Below, one piece after another: positions 10,005-22,296 of a stretch of 64,000 nt of DNA. The notes under the pieces were generated by a model. It did not search any database. It was not told the DNA's origin and worked only from the letters and a program-made list of their open reading frames with translations. The stretch's first letter is position 1. Every line of letters begins with the position of its first letter. This DNA comes from Austropuccinia psidii. Its lineage: Eukaryota; Basidiomycota; Pucciniomycetes; Pucciniales; Sphaerophragmiaceae. The stretch lies in the NCBI GenBank assembly GCA_023105745.1, contig JALGQZ010000013.1, positions 26,579,605 through 26,643,604 on the forward strand. Reading direction: 5' to 3'. The position numbers were made by a program, and so were the translations under genes.

Positions 10005-11859
10005 CAGGATGCCATGGAAAATGTATTTCAGATGGCCAGAACCATGATGGAATTACAGAAGAAGGAGGAAGCCAGATTAAGATTCCAGAAATGATTTCTG
10101 ATATATTTGATTCGATCCCCGAGTTGTATGATGCTATAAATGACATGAAAAAACATCTTTCTGATAAAAAGGAAGCCATTTGTAACAACATTAAAACAAA
10201 CAACCTGAGTCTGTGCCAAATTAATGAAACACTTATGTGTTTTGAAAAAGTTCTAAGAACAATTAAAATTTCCAATAATGATAATTCTTCTGGCAATATA
10301 ATAAAAGAACAATCTGCCATTATTAAAGAATTAACAGATAAATATTCTAAATTCAATATTGATGACATAATTGAAACAAGAATTAAACAAGCCATAAATA
10401 TTATCAAAACAGATAACAAGAAAGTCCTTGATGACATTTCAAATTCATTTACTGAAGTAAAAACATATACCATTGCCTTGAAAAAGTGTTTTGATGCTTC
10501 ACAAGAAGAAGTATCAAAATTATCAATGAAATTGAATCAAGTCACTTCTGATAATACAAGACAGACAGAGTTATGGAAAGAACTGACACATAAAGAAGAC
10601 ATGGATAAAATTGAAGTAATAAATTTAATACAAAGCTTCCAGCAAGAATACAGAAATTCCCAAAGGTGTAGCAACAGTCAAATGAATGACATTGACCAAA
10701 TAATGAACACCTTACCAAGAATGTCTACACCTCTAAAACAAAATGAGGGCACAAGAATTCCAAATCCCCAAGTATTGGATCCTGATAATTCACAATTAAA
10801 AAATGAATTATCCACTCCTTTTCATAACTTGGAAACATCAATGGGCCAAGCACTCTTGAAAGAAGTTCCAAAACTTAAAGAATGGCCTCACTTCAGTGGT
10901 GAAGGAGAGTATGACCATATGGAATTCATTAGAGGTATTGACATGATCAAAGAGGATTTTGAATTACCAGACAGATTGGTAACAGCCAGTTTTAACACCT
11001 TGTTTACCAGATCAGCTCACAGATGGTACATCAAAATAAGACAAGCACATGGACACCAGAGTTGGACTTGGTGGAAAACCCAATCATCAAAAAATGGGCA
11101 AATGATGCTTGGAGGTTTAAAGTTGAAACAGCCTTTGAATCTGCCAAATTTAATGCTGATAAAGACAAAGCTTTACCATGGTTTTGCCAACAAAAAGACA
11201 GATTAACAGCATTATATCCTGACATGTCAGAATTTATGATCCATAGAAAAATTCTGAGACAATGTGGAGGTGACTTAGAGCATTCTGTCAAAAGCAGGAC
11301 TACTGAACAATCTTCAGCAGAGGATATTATCAATATACTAGAAGAAGTAACCCCCAGAACCAAAATTGGTTCTAGTAGGGTGAATCTCAAAACAAGGTTT
11401 AATACACCTTGGAAAGATTCTGTGGAAAAAAACCCCAAAGCAAATTCTAGTAATATTAATTATAAATCTGCAGATACAGTCAGAAAGTTCCATATTTGCC
11501 AAAGCACCATCCATTTAGCCAATACATGTCCAAAAAGGGGGAAAATCAATGAAATTGACATTGAAAAGGAACCAGATGTTGAAAAAGAAGACATAATTGA
11601 AGACAATTCAGATGATAAGTCATCCATATCTTCTGAATCTTCAAAAGATATAGAAAATATCAATGCCACTTTTGACATCATGGAATCTTATTCCCACTTA
11701 CCACAATTGAGCAATGGTCAAGTTGATTTATCAAAAGTTCAAGATGCACAACTTATGAAGACAAAACCAAACAGAGGGAAATGTTGTACAGCTGGTAACT
11801 CCTGTATAACAGAAGTGGTGATTGACAACAAGCCCACCAAACTTTTGCTTGACCCATGA
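9431..11859 (+). pseudogene. Gypsy-A Gag and protease frame (broken)
   Basis: The frame opens at the intronic ATG (MPSTRSGASY) but hits a TAA at 9725-9727 where Gypsy-C has GAA. It reopens, and gag proper is readable from the ATG at 10091. A coiled-coil-rich N-terminal half is followed by the capsid-like Retrotrans_gag region (PHFSGEGEYDHMEFI, HRWYIKIRQ). A 1-nt deletion near 11082 moves the reading to another frame through CHIC-type zinc-knuckle sequence, here with Phe replacing the first Cys (FHICQ). The protease site is lost: where Gypsy-C has D-T-G-A this copy reads D-P-stop (stop at 11857-11859). Confidence 0.88.
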
Positions 11860-12726
11860 GCCTTCTGCTCTTGTGTTAGAAAATCTTTTCTTAAGACTTG
11901 TGTACCAGATTTTGAAGACCAATTGTTACCAATTGATGGTATAAAATTCAACAGTGCAAGTAACCCAATGAAAGCATTAGGAATCTTTGAGACCAATGTC
12001 ATATTCCCACACATAAATGGGAATTTAAGAATCACAGTTGAACTTGTTGTTATGGAAAATTGCTCTAGTACCCATTTTATATTGGCAAATGACTATTTAA
12101 TCATGTATGGGATAGATTTACATAATAACAAAGACAGATACTTTACTATTGGAGACAATAAGCACCAAAAATTTGCCTTTTTACCATTTAAAAGACAAAT
12201 TACAGTAAACAAAGTATCACCAGTCAGCTTAGAGTTAGAGAAATTCAAGTCTGAACAGTTAAATAAGGCTGAAATAAGCCTTCATCTGACTGATAAACAA
12301 GAAAATGAACTTTTTTCCCTTTTGTATGACCACAGAGGAGCATTTCCTACAGACAAAGAACCTCTAGGAGCAATTATTGGTCATGAAGTTGACATCATTC
12401 TTAACATTGAGAGACCTTATCCACCACTCTTAAGAAGACCTGCTTATCCAGCAAGTCCAAAATCAAGAGAAGCTCTAGAAATTCATATCAAAGAGCTTCT
12501 GGACCTTGGTGTAATAAGAAAAGTAGGCCACAATGAAGAAGTAGAAATAACTACACCAGTCATAGTGGCGTGGCATAACGGAAAATCCAGAATGGTTGGG
12601 GACTTTAGAGCTCTGAACACTTACACTGTTCCAGACAGATACCCAATACCAAAAATCCAAATTGCCCTTACTCAAATATCTCAGGCAGTGTATATAACCA
12701 CTATGGATTCCATCAAAATGTGGTGA
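11860..12726 (+). pseudogene. Gypsy-A protease remainder and reverse transcriptase N-terminus
   Basis: After the stop in the protease site the frame runs open to 12726. It holds the rest of the protease-like domain and the fingers of RVT_1: [43 protein letters not shown] and YPIPKIQ. A 13-nt deletion after TTMD (the bases between GGATT and CCATC that Gypsy-C retains) removes the conserved LKGFHQ segment and shifts the frame. Confidence 0.88.
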
Positions 12727-15200
12727 CACCAAGAGAAAGAAAATACTTGAGAATTATTGTTCATTGTGGAGTGTATGAATACTTGAGGATGCCCTTTGGT
12801 ATCAAAAATGCACCTTCACACTTCCAAAGAATGATGAATGAAATCTTCCCTGAAGAACTCTCAGAGGGATGGTTAATCATTTACATTGATGACATTATTA
12901 TCTGTTCCAAGACTTGGGAGGAGCACATGTACAGATTATCCAGAGTTTTGACAAAAATCCAATCAGTAAACATGAAAATCTCCTTGAAGAAATGTCATTT
13001 TGGATTTAAAGAACTTAAAGCACTAGGACATGTTGTATCTGGTTTGTCCCTTGGAATTGACAAAAACAAAGTTGCAGCAGTATTGCTAAATCCCATGCCT
13101 CAGAATAAGAAGGAAATTCAGTCATTCTTAGGTTTTGCAGGATATTACAGGCAACAAATTAAAGATTTTGCATCCATAGCAAGACCACTTTATAAATTGT
13201 GTGACAAAGACACAGTATTTGAAATGACTGTTGACAGAGTCAAAGCTTTTGATTCTCTAAGAGAAGCCTTGACCACTGCTCCACTTTTACTGATGCCAGA
13301 CTACAAATTACCTTTCAAACTGTATATTGATGTATCAGGGGATGGGCTAGTTGCTGCACTTCACCAAGCTCAGATCATAAATGATAAACCTGTAGAAGGA
13401 CCCATATGTTTCATATCCAGGCAAATCAAACCAACTGAAGCCAGATATGGAGCAAGTCAGATGGAATGTCTATGCCTTGTCTGGGCCATGAAGAAATTGA
13501 ACTACTTCTTAGAGGGATGTGTTTTTGAGGTGATAACAGATTGTACAGCTGTAAAATCACTTTTGAACATGAAAACACCCAACAGACATATGCTCAGATG
13601 GCAAATAGCCATACAAGAATACAGAGGAAATATGACTATTGTTCATAAGGATGGGAATATTCATAAGAATGCAGATGGACTAAGCAGATGGCCATTACCA
13701 AATAATATTGATAATCCTGCTTATGTGCCAGAAGAAGCTTCACCACAAATTCCGATAGAAGGAATAAGTTTTACAGACTTGAACACCACCTTCTTTGAAG
13801 AAGTCAGAAGTAGTTACACTCAAGATAAGAATTGTAGCATCTTATGCCAATTACTTAACAAAGACTGTAAAGACAACTCTCTAATACATGCCTTGGATGA
13901 AGTATGGAGAAAATCTTATGATGAAGGAAGATTTCACCTACTGGATGGTATAATTTACCACAGAACCAAGCACACATGTGTCATGAGAGTTGTAGACAGG
14001 TCATTAATCAATCTTGTACTGAAAGAATGCCATAATAGTCCCTTTTCAGGACATTTGTCTGAAGACAGAACAAGAGAGAAAGTAAAGACCTGCATATGGT
14101 GGCCAATGTGGCAGAAAGATGTTGCAGAGTATTGCAAAACCTGTGACAGATGCCAAAAGGCAAATAAATCCACTGGCAAGAGACTTGGGAATATGATAAA
14201 AATCCAAGAACCAAACAGACCTTGGGAAATTGTCCATATGGATTGGGTAACTGGCCTACCACCAGGAGGTGACAGAAGCTATAATGCTTGCCTAGTAATT
14301 GTGGACAGATTCAGTAAAACTCCAATCTTTTCACCATGTCACAAAGATGATACAGCCATGGATACAGCTCTTCTGATATGGAATAGAGTAGTGTCATGGA
14401 CTGGGATATTTACAAATATAATTAGTGATAGGGATCCCAAATTCACTTGGGCACTATGGACAAATCTTCATCAATTATTTGGCACTAAACTGTCTTTCTC
14501 TACAGCCTACCACCCACAAACTGATGGCCTGGCTGAAAGAATGATCCAAACCTTAGAGGACATGGTGAGAAGATTTTGTGCATATGGCCTTGAATTCAAA
14601 GATTGTGATGGATTTACCCATGATTGGTGTACTCTGTTTCTAGCACTGGAATTAGCATATAAAACATCAATCCATGCCAGTACCAATCAGACTCCTGCTA
14701 TTCTAGAAAAAGGATGGAATCCCAAGTTACCCCAAGATTCCTTGAGGAAATACTTAATTGAAATACATCCCACAGCTGCTAGCTTCAAAGGAATGCTAGA
14801 CAAAGCCAGAAAGCATTCAGTAAGGTGCATGGAGGACTCTTTTGCATATGCTAAATACAAATGGGATAAATCACATGCAACTCCAGATTTCAAAGTGGGG
14901 GACCTAGTTCTTGTATCCACCACTAACTTCAATAACATCAAAGGATTTAAAAAGTTGAAAGACTCCTTTTCAGGACCCTTTGTGATTAAGGCCCTCCATG
15001 GAGAAAATGCTGTTGAAGTAGAGTTATCTGAAGAACTTAGCAATAAACATCCTACATTTCCAGTGAGCTTGATAAAGCCATATAAATATAGTGATGCTGA
15101 GAAATTTCCCTTGCGTAATAAGATTCCCCAAGCTATACCTCCTATTGAGACATCTGGTACTAAGAAAATTACCACAAAGTTCTTAAAGAAAGGAAATTAA
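12720..15200 (+). pseudogene. Gypsy-A reverse transcriptase, RNase H, integrase
   Basis: The frame is open for 826 codons. Reverse transcriptase has [11 protein letters not shown] and the catalytic YIDD. RNase H has its metal-site Asp in LYIDVSG, the Glu in SQMECLCL and the Asp in VITDCTA. The integrase has an HHCC zinc domain (CHNSPFSGH ... CKTCDRC), MDWVTG, SDRDPKF and LAERMIQ for the DDE triad, and an SH3-like C-terminal fold (KVGDLVLV ... GPFVIKAL). A 2-nt insertion near 15175 ends the frame at 15200 and detaches the tail. This is the best preserved enzyme block of the copy. Confidence 0.92.
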
Positions 15201-15343
15201 GAACCAAGAAAGTAAGGGAGTACCTTGTTAGGTACAGTGACCCAGCTTGTGAAGATGAATGGTTAGAAGAAAAAGATATACCAGAAGCTACCAAACTCCT
15301 CAGGAGATTCAGACACACTATAAATACCAATATTACAAAGTAA
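15181..15343 (+). pseudogene. Gypsy-A chromodomain-like tail (out of frame)
   Basis: Out of frame with the preceding block, this segment reads REYLVRYSDPACEDEWLEE then a helix with LLRRFRHT and stops at 15341-15343. The YLVRY...W...LLRRF pattern is that of chromodomain-like tails that target integrase to chromatin in chromoviruses. It was detached from integrase by a 2-nt insertion. Confidence 0.75.
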
Positions 15344-15354
15344 TATTCTTTTGT

Positions 15355-15366
15355 AGGGGGAGGGAA
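15355..15366 (+). other. Gypsy-A polypurine tract
   Basis: AGGGGGAGGGAA directly precedes the 3' LTR. Confidence 0.85.
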
Positions 15367-17193
15367 TGTGAGCCTTAGAGGTAATTTCATATACCCAAAA
15401 GACCACAAATACAAAAATAACATATTAATATAAATAAAATAAATTTATTTATATTATTAAAATAAAAATCAAAATATAAATATAAAATCATATTAAAAAT
15501 AAAAAAATTAATTACAATTTAAGAATAAAAATACATTAAATTTTGTAAGTGTAAAATTACATTTATACTTGAAAAAATTAAGTAAAAATGAAATTTTAAC
15601 AAAATTGTGAAAAAATAAATAAATTTGGAAAAAAATTTAAAGAAATATTATTATAACTTTTTATCCAATAAATGAACATACAAAAATTATTTCACCATTG
15701 GATTCCTCATAAAAAATCAGGTGGGGTCACCTCTGAGTGAAATTCTTGTAACTCAACTATAAATAAGCTTAAATTAAGTTTTTGGTATTTTCAATACAAA
15801 AGTTGAAAATCCTCAAAACTTTAATTTAATTCACACCACATGTGGTGTTAACCATCAATTTTTGTGTTAAAATTGAGGTGTTGTGTTTAGTTTAGAAGCT
15901 ATGAGGAATTGAAGTATTTTCAATTGAATTCAATTGAAATGTCAAAATGTGCGCATGTATTACATAAGTGAACTTTGATTTACATATGAGGTGTCAATTA
16001 TTACTGTATTGTACTGTAAAATTAAATTGAATTACATATGTAAATTATAAGTATAATACATGATGAGGAATTAAAGGAAAAATAAATTGGAAAGATTAAA
16101 TTTGGGGGGGAAAAGGAACTCCAGCTCTAAGGGGGAGCTAGACCCCCAGAATCCTTGCTGACAGGCATGGGATGTCAAAATTCACGCAAAAGTTCATCAC
16201 TTTTGGCCTGGAATTGAGTTACAGGGTCTGTGGACTCAATTGATGATGAGGTTTTGATACCAACTGGGGTAGTTTTAGCTGTTGCCAAGAGGGTAAAACT
16301 ACCCTTAAGATAAAACAATCATAGAAAAAACAGTTTTTACTGGTTTCTACGCCTCTGACACACATTCTGACGTGTTTTGAAGGCTCTAGGCCTGGTATTG
16401 CTATAGTAATGGCTGATTTAAGGGTCTAAAATGACTAAAAATGGCTTAAACCAGCCATTTTTGGTCTAAACCAGGGTTCAATGATGCCATAATTGGCTTT
16501 TCTGTTGTCAGACTGTTTTTCACGACTGGCAAGAGTAAATTATACTTTTGGAGTAAGAGAATTGATGGCTATAAAAGAATGTCTTATTTGCCCCACTTTT
16601 CTCTTCATGTTAGAATCTTTTCCTTTTATAATTAGTTTAAACATTGTTAAACCAATCAATAAAAGATTCCAACCACCTTTTTTAAATCATTTTAAGCCTT
16701 TTAACAACGTGAAAAAATCATTATAATCATTGTTTGTAACTCTTATAATCATTTTTACCCCTGAACCAGCCCAAAAGTGAATTAAAGCATCTTTCATCAC
16801 TGTAAACTTTGTCACTTTGTTTCCAAATTCACTCTGGTCACTTTTGGGCTTGTTTTCTCTTTAATATTCTTTTTAAAGACTTTGTTCTTTAATTAATTGC
16901 TTTCAGTTCTTTGCTCAATTAATTCCAATTGAAATTGCTCTTGAAGAAATTTCTTTTGTAGCCTTAAGATATCTCTTGTAGAGTATTTTTTGGATAAATT
17001 TTTATTGTTGGTAAAACAATAAATCTTTATAATATTATTGTTTTATACTAATAAAGTTATGAACAATAGAATTGGTTTTTTTCTCTTAAAAGTAATATTT
17101 CTTACTATTTTTAATTGATTTTTACCTTATACAAATTTTGAGGACAGGAAAAGTACTTGATTTTTAATCAAAGTTTCATATCCACACCTTACA
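15367..17193 (+). repeat. Gypsy-A 3' LTR
   Basis: It is 1827 bp, TGTGAGCC...CACACCTTACA. The TATA box is at 16570-16576. Two inverted repeats sit upstream of it: an 11-bp stem at 16267-16304 (GGGTAGTTTTA/TAAAACTACCC) and a 9-bp stem at 16437-16462 (AAAAATGGC/GCCATTTTT). Confidence 0.95.
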
Positions 17194-17198
17194 GTGCT

Positions 17199-17704
17199 CA
17201 TAAGGCACTGATAATTCATGGGTTATTCCCTTCCTTTTGATATAATCATCAAAAAAAATGGTTGTAGAATTCTGCACCATTATCAGTTCTAATTACGTGT
17301 ATAGTAAATTTTGTCATAGTCATAAATTTAATAATCCATCATTTCAATTGATTCTTGGCTTCTGATTTTTCATTTATTTCTATTATTGCCGTTAGCATAG
17401 AGAATATATCTTGTATAACCAATGCATACCTCTTGCCATCAATACTTATTGGTAGAGGACCAACCAGATCAGCTGCAATCACATTGCCAGGTTGACAAAT
17501 GTGTTTTTGCGAGGAGGATATGAAAAGCCAATGCTTGGCTTTGGCAATGGAGCATGGATTACATATTTTCATATTGTAAAAGTCAAGGTTTGGAATGCCA
17601 TCAGCCACTTCAAATTGCATAATCCGTTTGATGTTTCTAATAGACAAGTGTCCTAATCTGTGGTACCATAGTTCACTCATATCATGTTCAATATTTTGAA
17701 CAGG
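17199..17704 (-). pseudogene. Copia-2 GAG-pre-integrase and integrase core
   Basis: The - strand frame 17680-17339 reads SELWYHRLGHLSIRNIKR, a Cys pair (ICNPC) and AADLVGPLP with the first integrase Asp. After a TGA it continues as VIRTDNGAEF (second Asp) and LSVPYEHHQNGQI, then meets Gypsy-A at GTGCT. The expected Glu region beyond the insertion is shifted out of frame. The piece lies between the Gypsy-A and Gypsy-B insertions. Confidence 0.88.
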
Positions 17705-17709
17705 GCAAG

Positions 17710-19125
17710 TGTCAGGCTGAGTCTATGATAAAGATAGAATAAGGCTATTTACAACTTTAACTATGACTGTGACACGGATAAGAGTATTTTAAGAAGGTTC
17801 AATTAAAGATGAAAAGGGCTTTACTAATGAGGATTAGTGGTGGTGAGTGCTATTGAAAGCCCTGGGTGCAGCTTTACCTATTGGGTTACAATAATAAAGA
17901 CTACAATACTAAGATTCATAGTATAACCTGTTTATTTTCCAAGAGTATAACTGTTTTTTACAGTTCTACTACATAGGAATTCAAGAGCAGGATGGGGATT
18001 CCTTTTCTGGCAGTGAAAAGGCCTCCTTCTATCCTGAAATGGGGTGAAAAGGCTGCTAAACCTTTTCACATAGAGGAAGTGAAGATTTTTCACTCTCAAG
18101 GACAGGCTTGTAGTTTTAAAAAGTCCTGTATAGCCTGTATTGGGCTCAGATGTGGTTTTGAAACCACATCTGGGCAGTTTTCACCAATACAGGGTGAAAA
18201 GTTTCATCTGCGGACCACACAGCCTGATTCTGACATTCATGATGCATAGAGGTCTGTACAGAACCTGTATGGGACCCCAGAATTGAATGAACTATGAGGT
18301 ATTGAAGTAAGAACAACCTTCTTTGTCAGTTTGACACCTCATAATAATGGTTATGGGATATTCTCCCATGGTAAGGCTGTATTGGCCAAACTGTAGGATT
18401 TTGACCTTAAAAAGGCCATAAATTTGTCATTCTTTGAGATATCAACCTCAGAATTGGTTCAGTGTGTAGCCCTGTATGTGTTATACAAAATGGTACCTCA
18501 TTTGATATGGTTATCATTAAATATGGGAAAGTTATTCCATGTACAAGAGTTTTGTACATATGCATGCTTGAGGCAAAAAGCTGTATTGGGCTTCTTTTCC
18601 TTATAACTTTTGTTCTAGATGAGATATTGGAAAATAAATTTCACCATCAGATAGCCCTGATTGTGCATTTTCCAAAAAGACCCCACTTTAGGTATCTCAC
18701 ACTAAAACTGGAGAAGTTAGATGAGAGGTGAATATTTTATTCACCCTTATTTGGCCTGAGTTTGGCCATAACTTCTGTAATACTTGTGCTAGCTCAGTTT
18801 GGCTGGTACCATTGGATAGCCCTGACTTAGAGCTTTATTTTGAATACCAATTTGATGGGGTTAAGCCTCTTAATCTGTATTTCAGATGAGAGGTGAAAAT
18901 TAAGGTTTATGCTCAGCAACAACTTTGAGCAGGAATAACTTTGACATTCTTTGTCCTATGATGATGGGACTTATATATTTGAAGAGGGGTGAGTTTCCTC
19001 TTTCTTTTGATACATTTTGAGATTATTTTGCTCAGCTCAATGCTTTGGTGGTATCTTGGCTGTACCATTGATTTACGGTATTTGGCTGTCATGCTTGTGC
19101 TCTGGTTTTGAGTCACAGGCTGACA
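17710..19125 (-). repeat. Gypsy-B 3' LTR
   Basis: It is 1416 bp and read on the - strand as TGTCAGCCTGTGACTC...CAGCCTGACA. It contains the nested hairpin at 18134-18193. No retained coding. Confidence 0.93.
18134..18193. repeat. Nested inverted repeat in Gypsy-B LTR
   Basis: An outer 10-bp stem (CCTGTATTGG at 18134-18143, CCAATACAGG at 18184-18193) encloses an inner 12-bp stem (CAGATGTGGTTT/AAACCACATCTG, 18147-18172). Related structures occur near 27775-27834 and 50373-50439, and a degraded one in the solo LTR near 23280-23350. Confidence 0.8.
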
Positions 19126-19137
19126 TACCCTCCCTCT
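19126..19137 (-). other. Gypsy-B polypurine tract
   Basis: On the - strand AGAGGGAGGGTA directly precedes the 3' LTR. Confidence 0.8.
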
Positions 19138-19149
19138 AAAAAAGGCTCA

Positions 19150-20643
19150 TCATTGATTAGACTGTTCAGACCTCCTAGAGGCTCTGAATCTCCTTAAATG
19201 AAGGTTCCCATCTGGTATGGCATCTTCTGCCAACCACTTGTCTTTATCAGCTGTCTGGTTCTTGAATCTGACTAAGTACTGTCTCTGATCCTTACCATTA
19301 AGTCTGATCTTCCTGGCCTTGATGATTTTCTTCACTGGTCCAGGGGAATCCTCAACTTCCACTATCTCTGGTGGTGTGGGGTTCCTCTTCCTGGAGGGGA
19401 ATTTATTCTCCTCTGTCTGGAAGTATGGCTTGACTAAACTCACTGGAAAGACTGGGTGTTTCCTGGAAAATTCCTCTGTGAGTTTTACTTCCACTGCACT
19501 TTTCCCTATCAGTTCAATTATATTGAAGGGCCCTACAAATAATTCTCTCATTTTCTTAGGTCCTCTGGGATCATTAAAGTTCAGTGTAAACACTAACACT
19601 TGGTCCCCTTCCTTAAAGTCAGGTTCCATGTGTGATTTGTCCCACCTCTGCTTATTATATTCTTTTTCCTCAGCTATGCCTTTGGAAGCTGTGTCACAAG
19701 CTCTCTTTCAAATTTCATGGAAATCTCTGGCTGTGGGGCGGATGGTCAGAAGATTTCTCTTCAAGTGATCCACAGGAAATAGGGGATTCCACCCTTTTTC
19801 TACCAGTGCAGGTTTTTTTCCTGTGGTAGAGTGCTAACTTGTATTATAAGCCAGCTGGACTGCTGGTAGAAGGGTAACCCATTAATGGGTGTATCCTTCA
19901 TGGTCCTTGTATTCCATGCCATAGGCACAGAATCTTCTGAGGATGTCCTCCATTGTCTGGATCAACCTTTCAGCTAGGCGATCTGTTTGTTGATGGTAAG
20001 CTGTGGAAAATACAAGCTTGGTTCCAAGCATTTCATACAAGTTTGTACAAAATTCAGATGTGAACTTTGGGTCACTATCACTGAAGATGATCTTAGAGAC
20101 CCCACTGGTAGCTATGATGTTGTTCCTGACTAACAGAGCAGTATCCATGGCTGTGTCCTCCTTGTGACATGGTAGGCACCTCATACTCTTGCTGAACCTA
20201 TCAACTATGATTAAGCAGGCAATGAAGTTTTCTTTGCCTCCTGGGACAAGTCCTGTAGCCCAGTCCATGTTGATGGTTAACCATGGGTGTTTGGGTTCTT
20301 CTATGTGTTGAAGTAACCCATACTTCTTCCCATGTTTTCTATTTGAATTTTGGCATCTTTCACAAGTGTTGATTTATTCACTAAACTCTTGTTCCCATTT
20401 GGGCCACAAAGCAGTGCTTGCTACCCTTTCTTTGGTCCTGTCTTCACTCATGTGTCCCATATAGGGGCAGTAATGGCATTCCTGCAGGATCAAATATATA
20501 TGGTCTCTGTCTATCATTGTGAGTTCACTAGTGTGCTTCTCTCTATGGTAGAGCAAGCCATCTATAAGGAAAAATTTATTGTCCTTATAGTCCCTCAACC
20601 AGGGTTCCTCTAGCTGGGATTCCAGTTCTGGGCTCCTGTACAT
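19150..20643 (-). pseudogene. Gypsy-B integrase with chromodomain-like tail (decayed)
   Basis: Three - strand frames form it. 20643-20374 has the zinc-binding start (CHYCPYMGH) and, past a TAA, INTCERC. 20268-19882 has the core with MDWATG, SDSDPKF and LAERLIQ, so all three DDE residues are present, although the usual Arg of SDRDPKF is Ser. 19629-19150 has the C-terminal domain (EGDQVLVF, GPFNIIEL) and a tail reading QYLVRFKNQ...KWLAEDAIP...LHLRRFRASRR. Between 19630 and 19881 the sequence is the broken link of core and C-terminus. Start codons are not meaningful here because this is polyprotein. Confidence 0.88.
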
Positions 20644-20646
20644 TTG

Positions 20647-22296
20647 TCAAAGGAGTTTCAACAATATGCTACACTTTTTGTGTTTGGCATATGTCTTCAT
20701 TACTGCACTGAAAAATTCATTATGCAGTTCTGAGGAGCTTATTCCCAATATGGGAGTTTCTGTTCCTTCTGAGTCAGTGTTTCCCCTTTCTGGTTCCCAC
20801 TCAGAAAATCTGAAGTTTCTCTTCCTGTCTATTCCCATTAAATGGATAGGAATTTTAGCTGCTACTTCAGGGTCATAAGCTGGGTTGCTTTTGACATTAT
20901 CCAGAGGCCATCTGCTGAGGCCATTTGCATTGGTATGACTTTTACCTTCTTTGTATATGATGCTCATATTCCCTCTATACTCCTGGATGGCTATTTGCCA
21001 CCTCAGAATGTGTCTATTGGTAGTCTTTATGTTTAGTAAAGACTTCAAGGCTGTGAAGCCTGTGTAGACTTCAAATACTGCACCCTCCAAATAATAATGG
21101 AGCTTCTCCAAAGCCCAGACTAAGCATAGACATTCAGTCTGGGTGGCCCCATACCTGTCTTCTGAATCTTTCAGCTGCCTAGAGATGTAACATATTACTC
21201 CCTCTCTTGGTTCACCATCCACAATTTGTCTCTGGTGAAGGGTTTCTCCTAAGTCTTGGCTACATGCTGCATATATGTATAGCGTTAATGGTAGTTCAAA
21301 GTCAGGCAAGATGAGCACAGGTGCATTTGTGAGTTCATTTTTAATCCTCTCATATGCATCCCTCCATTCCTTGGTAATTTCAAAAACTACATCTTTTGAG
21401 CATAACTTGTATAAACTACTAGTTATGTGGGAAAAAGTATTTATGTGGTTTCTATAGCAGCTAGCAAACCCAAGGAAGGATTTCATCTCCTTTATTTTTC
21501 TTGGTACTGGCTTTTGCAGTACTGCTGCTACTTTGTTCTGGTCAATTGCCAGGCTAAGACCTGAGAATTTATGTCCTAGATCTAGTAGCTCTTGTTGGCC
21601 AAAATTGCACTTTCTAAGTAAAATTTTTACATTTATGGGTGTGAATTTACTTAGCACTCTGTCTATGTATTTCACATGGTCTTCCCATTTCTCTGAGTAT
21701 ATAATGATGTCATCAATATATACTACCATCCAGCCTTCCAATATTTCTTCTTGAAATATGGTGTCCATCATCATTTGGAAGTGGGCTGGTGCATTCTTGA
21801 TGCCAAATGGCATCCTGGTGTACTCATATATGCCCATATGACATATTATTCTTAGTAATTTTATGGAGTTTGGTTTAACTCCATTCTGGTGGAAGCCTTT
21901 CATACAATCCCTTTTGGTTATGTATTTAGATTTTGCCAGTTTGTCTAAGGCATGAGGTATCCTGGGTATAGGGTACCTGTCAGGTTTGGTGTAGCTATTC
22001 AGAGCTCTGAAATCTCCACACAGCCTAGACTTTCCATCATGCCAGGTGATCAGGACAGGAGTGGTAATTTCCACTATTTCATTGTGTCCAATATCTCTGA
22101 TGACATCCATGTTTAGGAGCTCATTGATATGTTTTTCAATTTCCTTCCTGGTTTCCAGACTTGCTGTGTAAGGAGATCTCCTGAGCATGGGTGGATAAGG
22201 TCTTTCCACATCCAGATATAGTTCTATATCATGACCTCTAATCTTGCTTAATGGCTCTTCACCAATGGCAAATGCTGGTCTATTCTTTCTCAGCAT
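20647..22296 (-). pseudogene. Gypsy-B reverse transcriptase and RNase H
   Basis: A 549-codon open stretch. Reverse transcriptase has VERPYPPMLRR, ITWHDGKSRLCGDFRALN, the Asp of RDCMKGFHQ, FGIKNAPAHFQ and YIDD, so polymerase residues look complete. RNase H has lost two metal-site residues: LYIYAACSQ has Tyr where the family has Asp, and VYTGFTA has Gly where it has Asp; the Glu in TQTECLCL remains. The frame ends at a stop at 20647-20649 and continues in the same frame into integrase. Confidence 0.9.

Larger units (their letters stand above)
7156..17193 (+). mobile_element. Gypsy-A: Ty3/gypsy element inside Copia-2
   Basis: The element has full-length LTRs of 1827 bp each (7156-8982 and 15367-17193) and a perfect TSD GTGCT (7151-7155, 17194-17198). 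The order gag, protease, reverse transcriptase, RNase H, integrase and the C-terminal chromodomain-like tail mark it as a chromovirus-type gypsy element. I count roughly 45 LTR differences, about 2-3 percent, so it is older than Gypsy-C, its sister copy. Lesions relative to Gypsy-C: stops in both upstream frames, a 1-nt deletion in gag, a destroyed protease site, a 13-nt deletion in reverse transcriptase and a 2-nt insertion before the tail. Confidence 0.96.

Noticed and set aside
9781..10473. A 230-codon minus-strand frame opposite Gypsy-A gag (and its copy at 41002-41673)
   Set aside because: It is the mirror of a region open in two plus-strand frames; no start context, no domain.
18424..18731. 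Open frames inside Gypsy-B LTRs (also near 23550, 28029, 49968)
   Set aside because: They lie in LTR sequence, differ between LTR copies and show no protein family signal.
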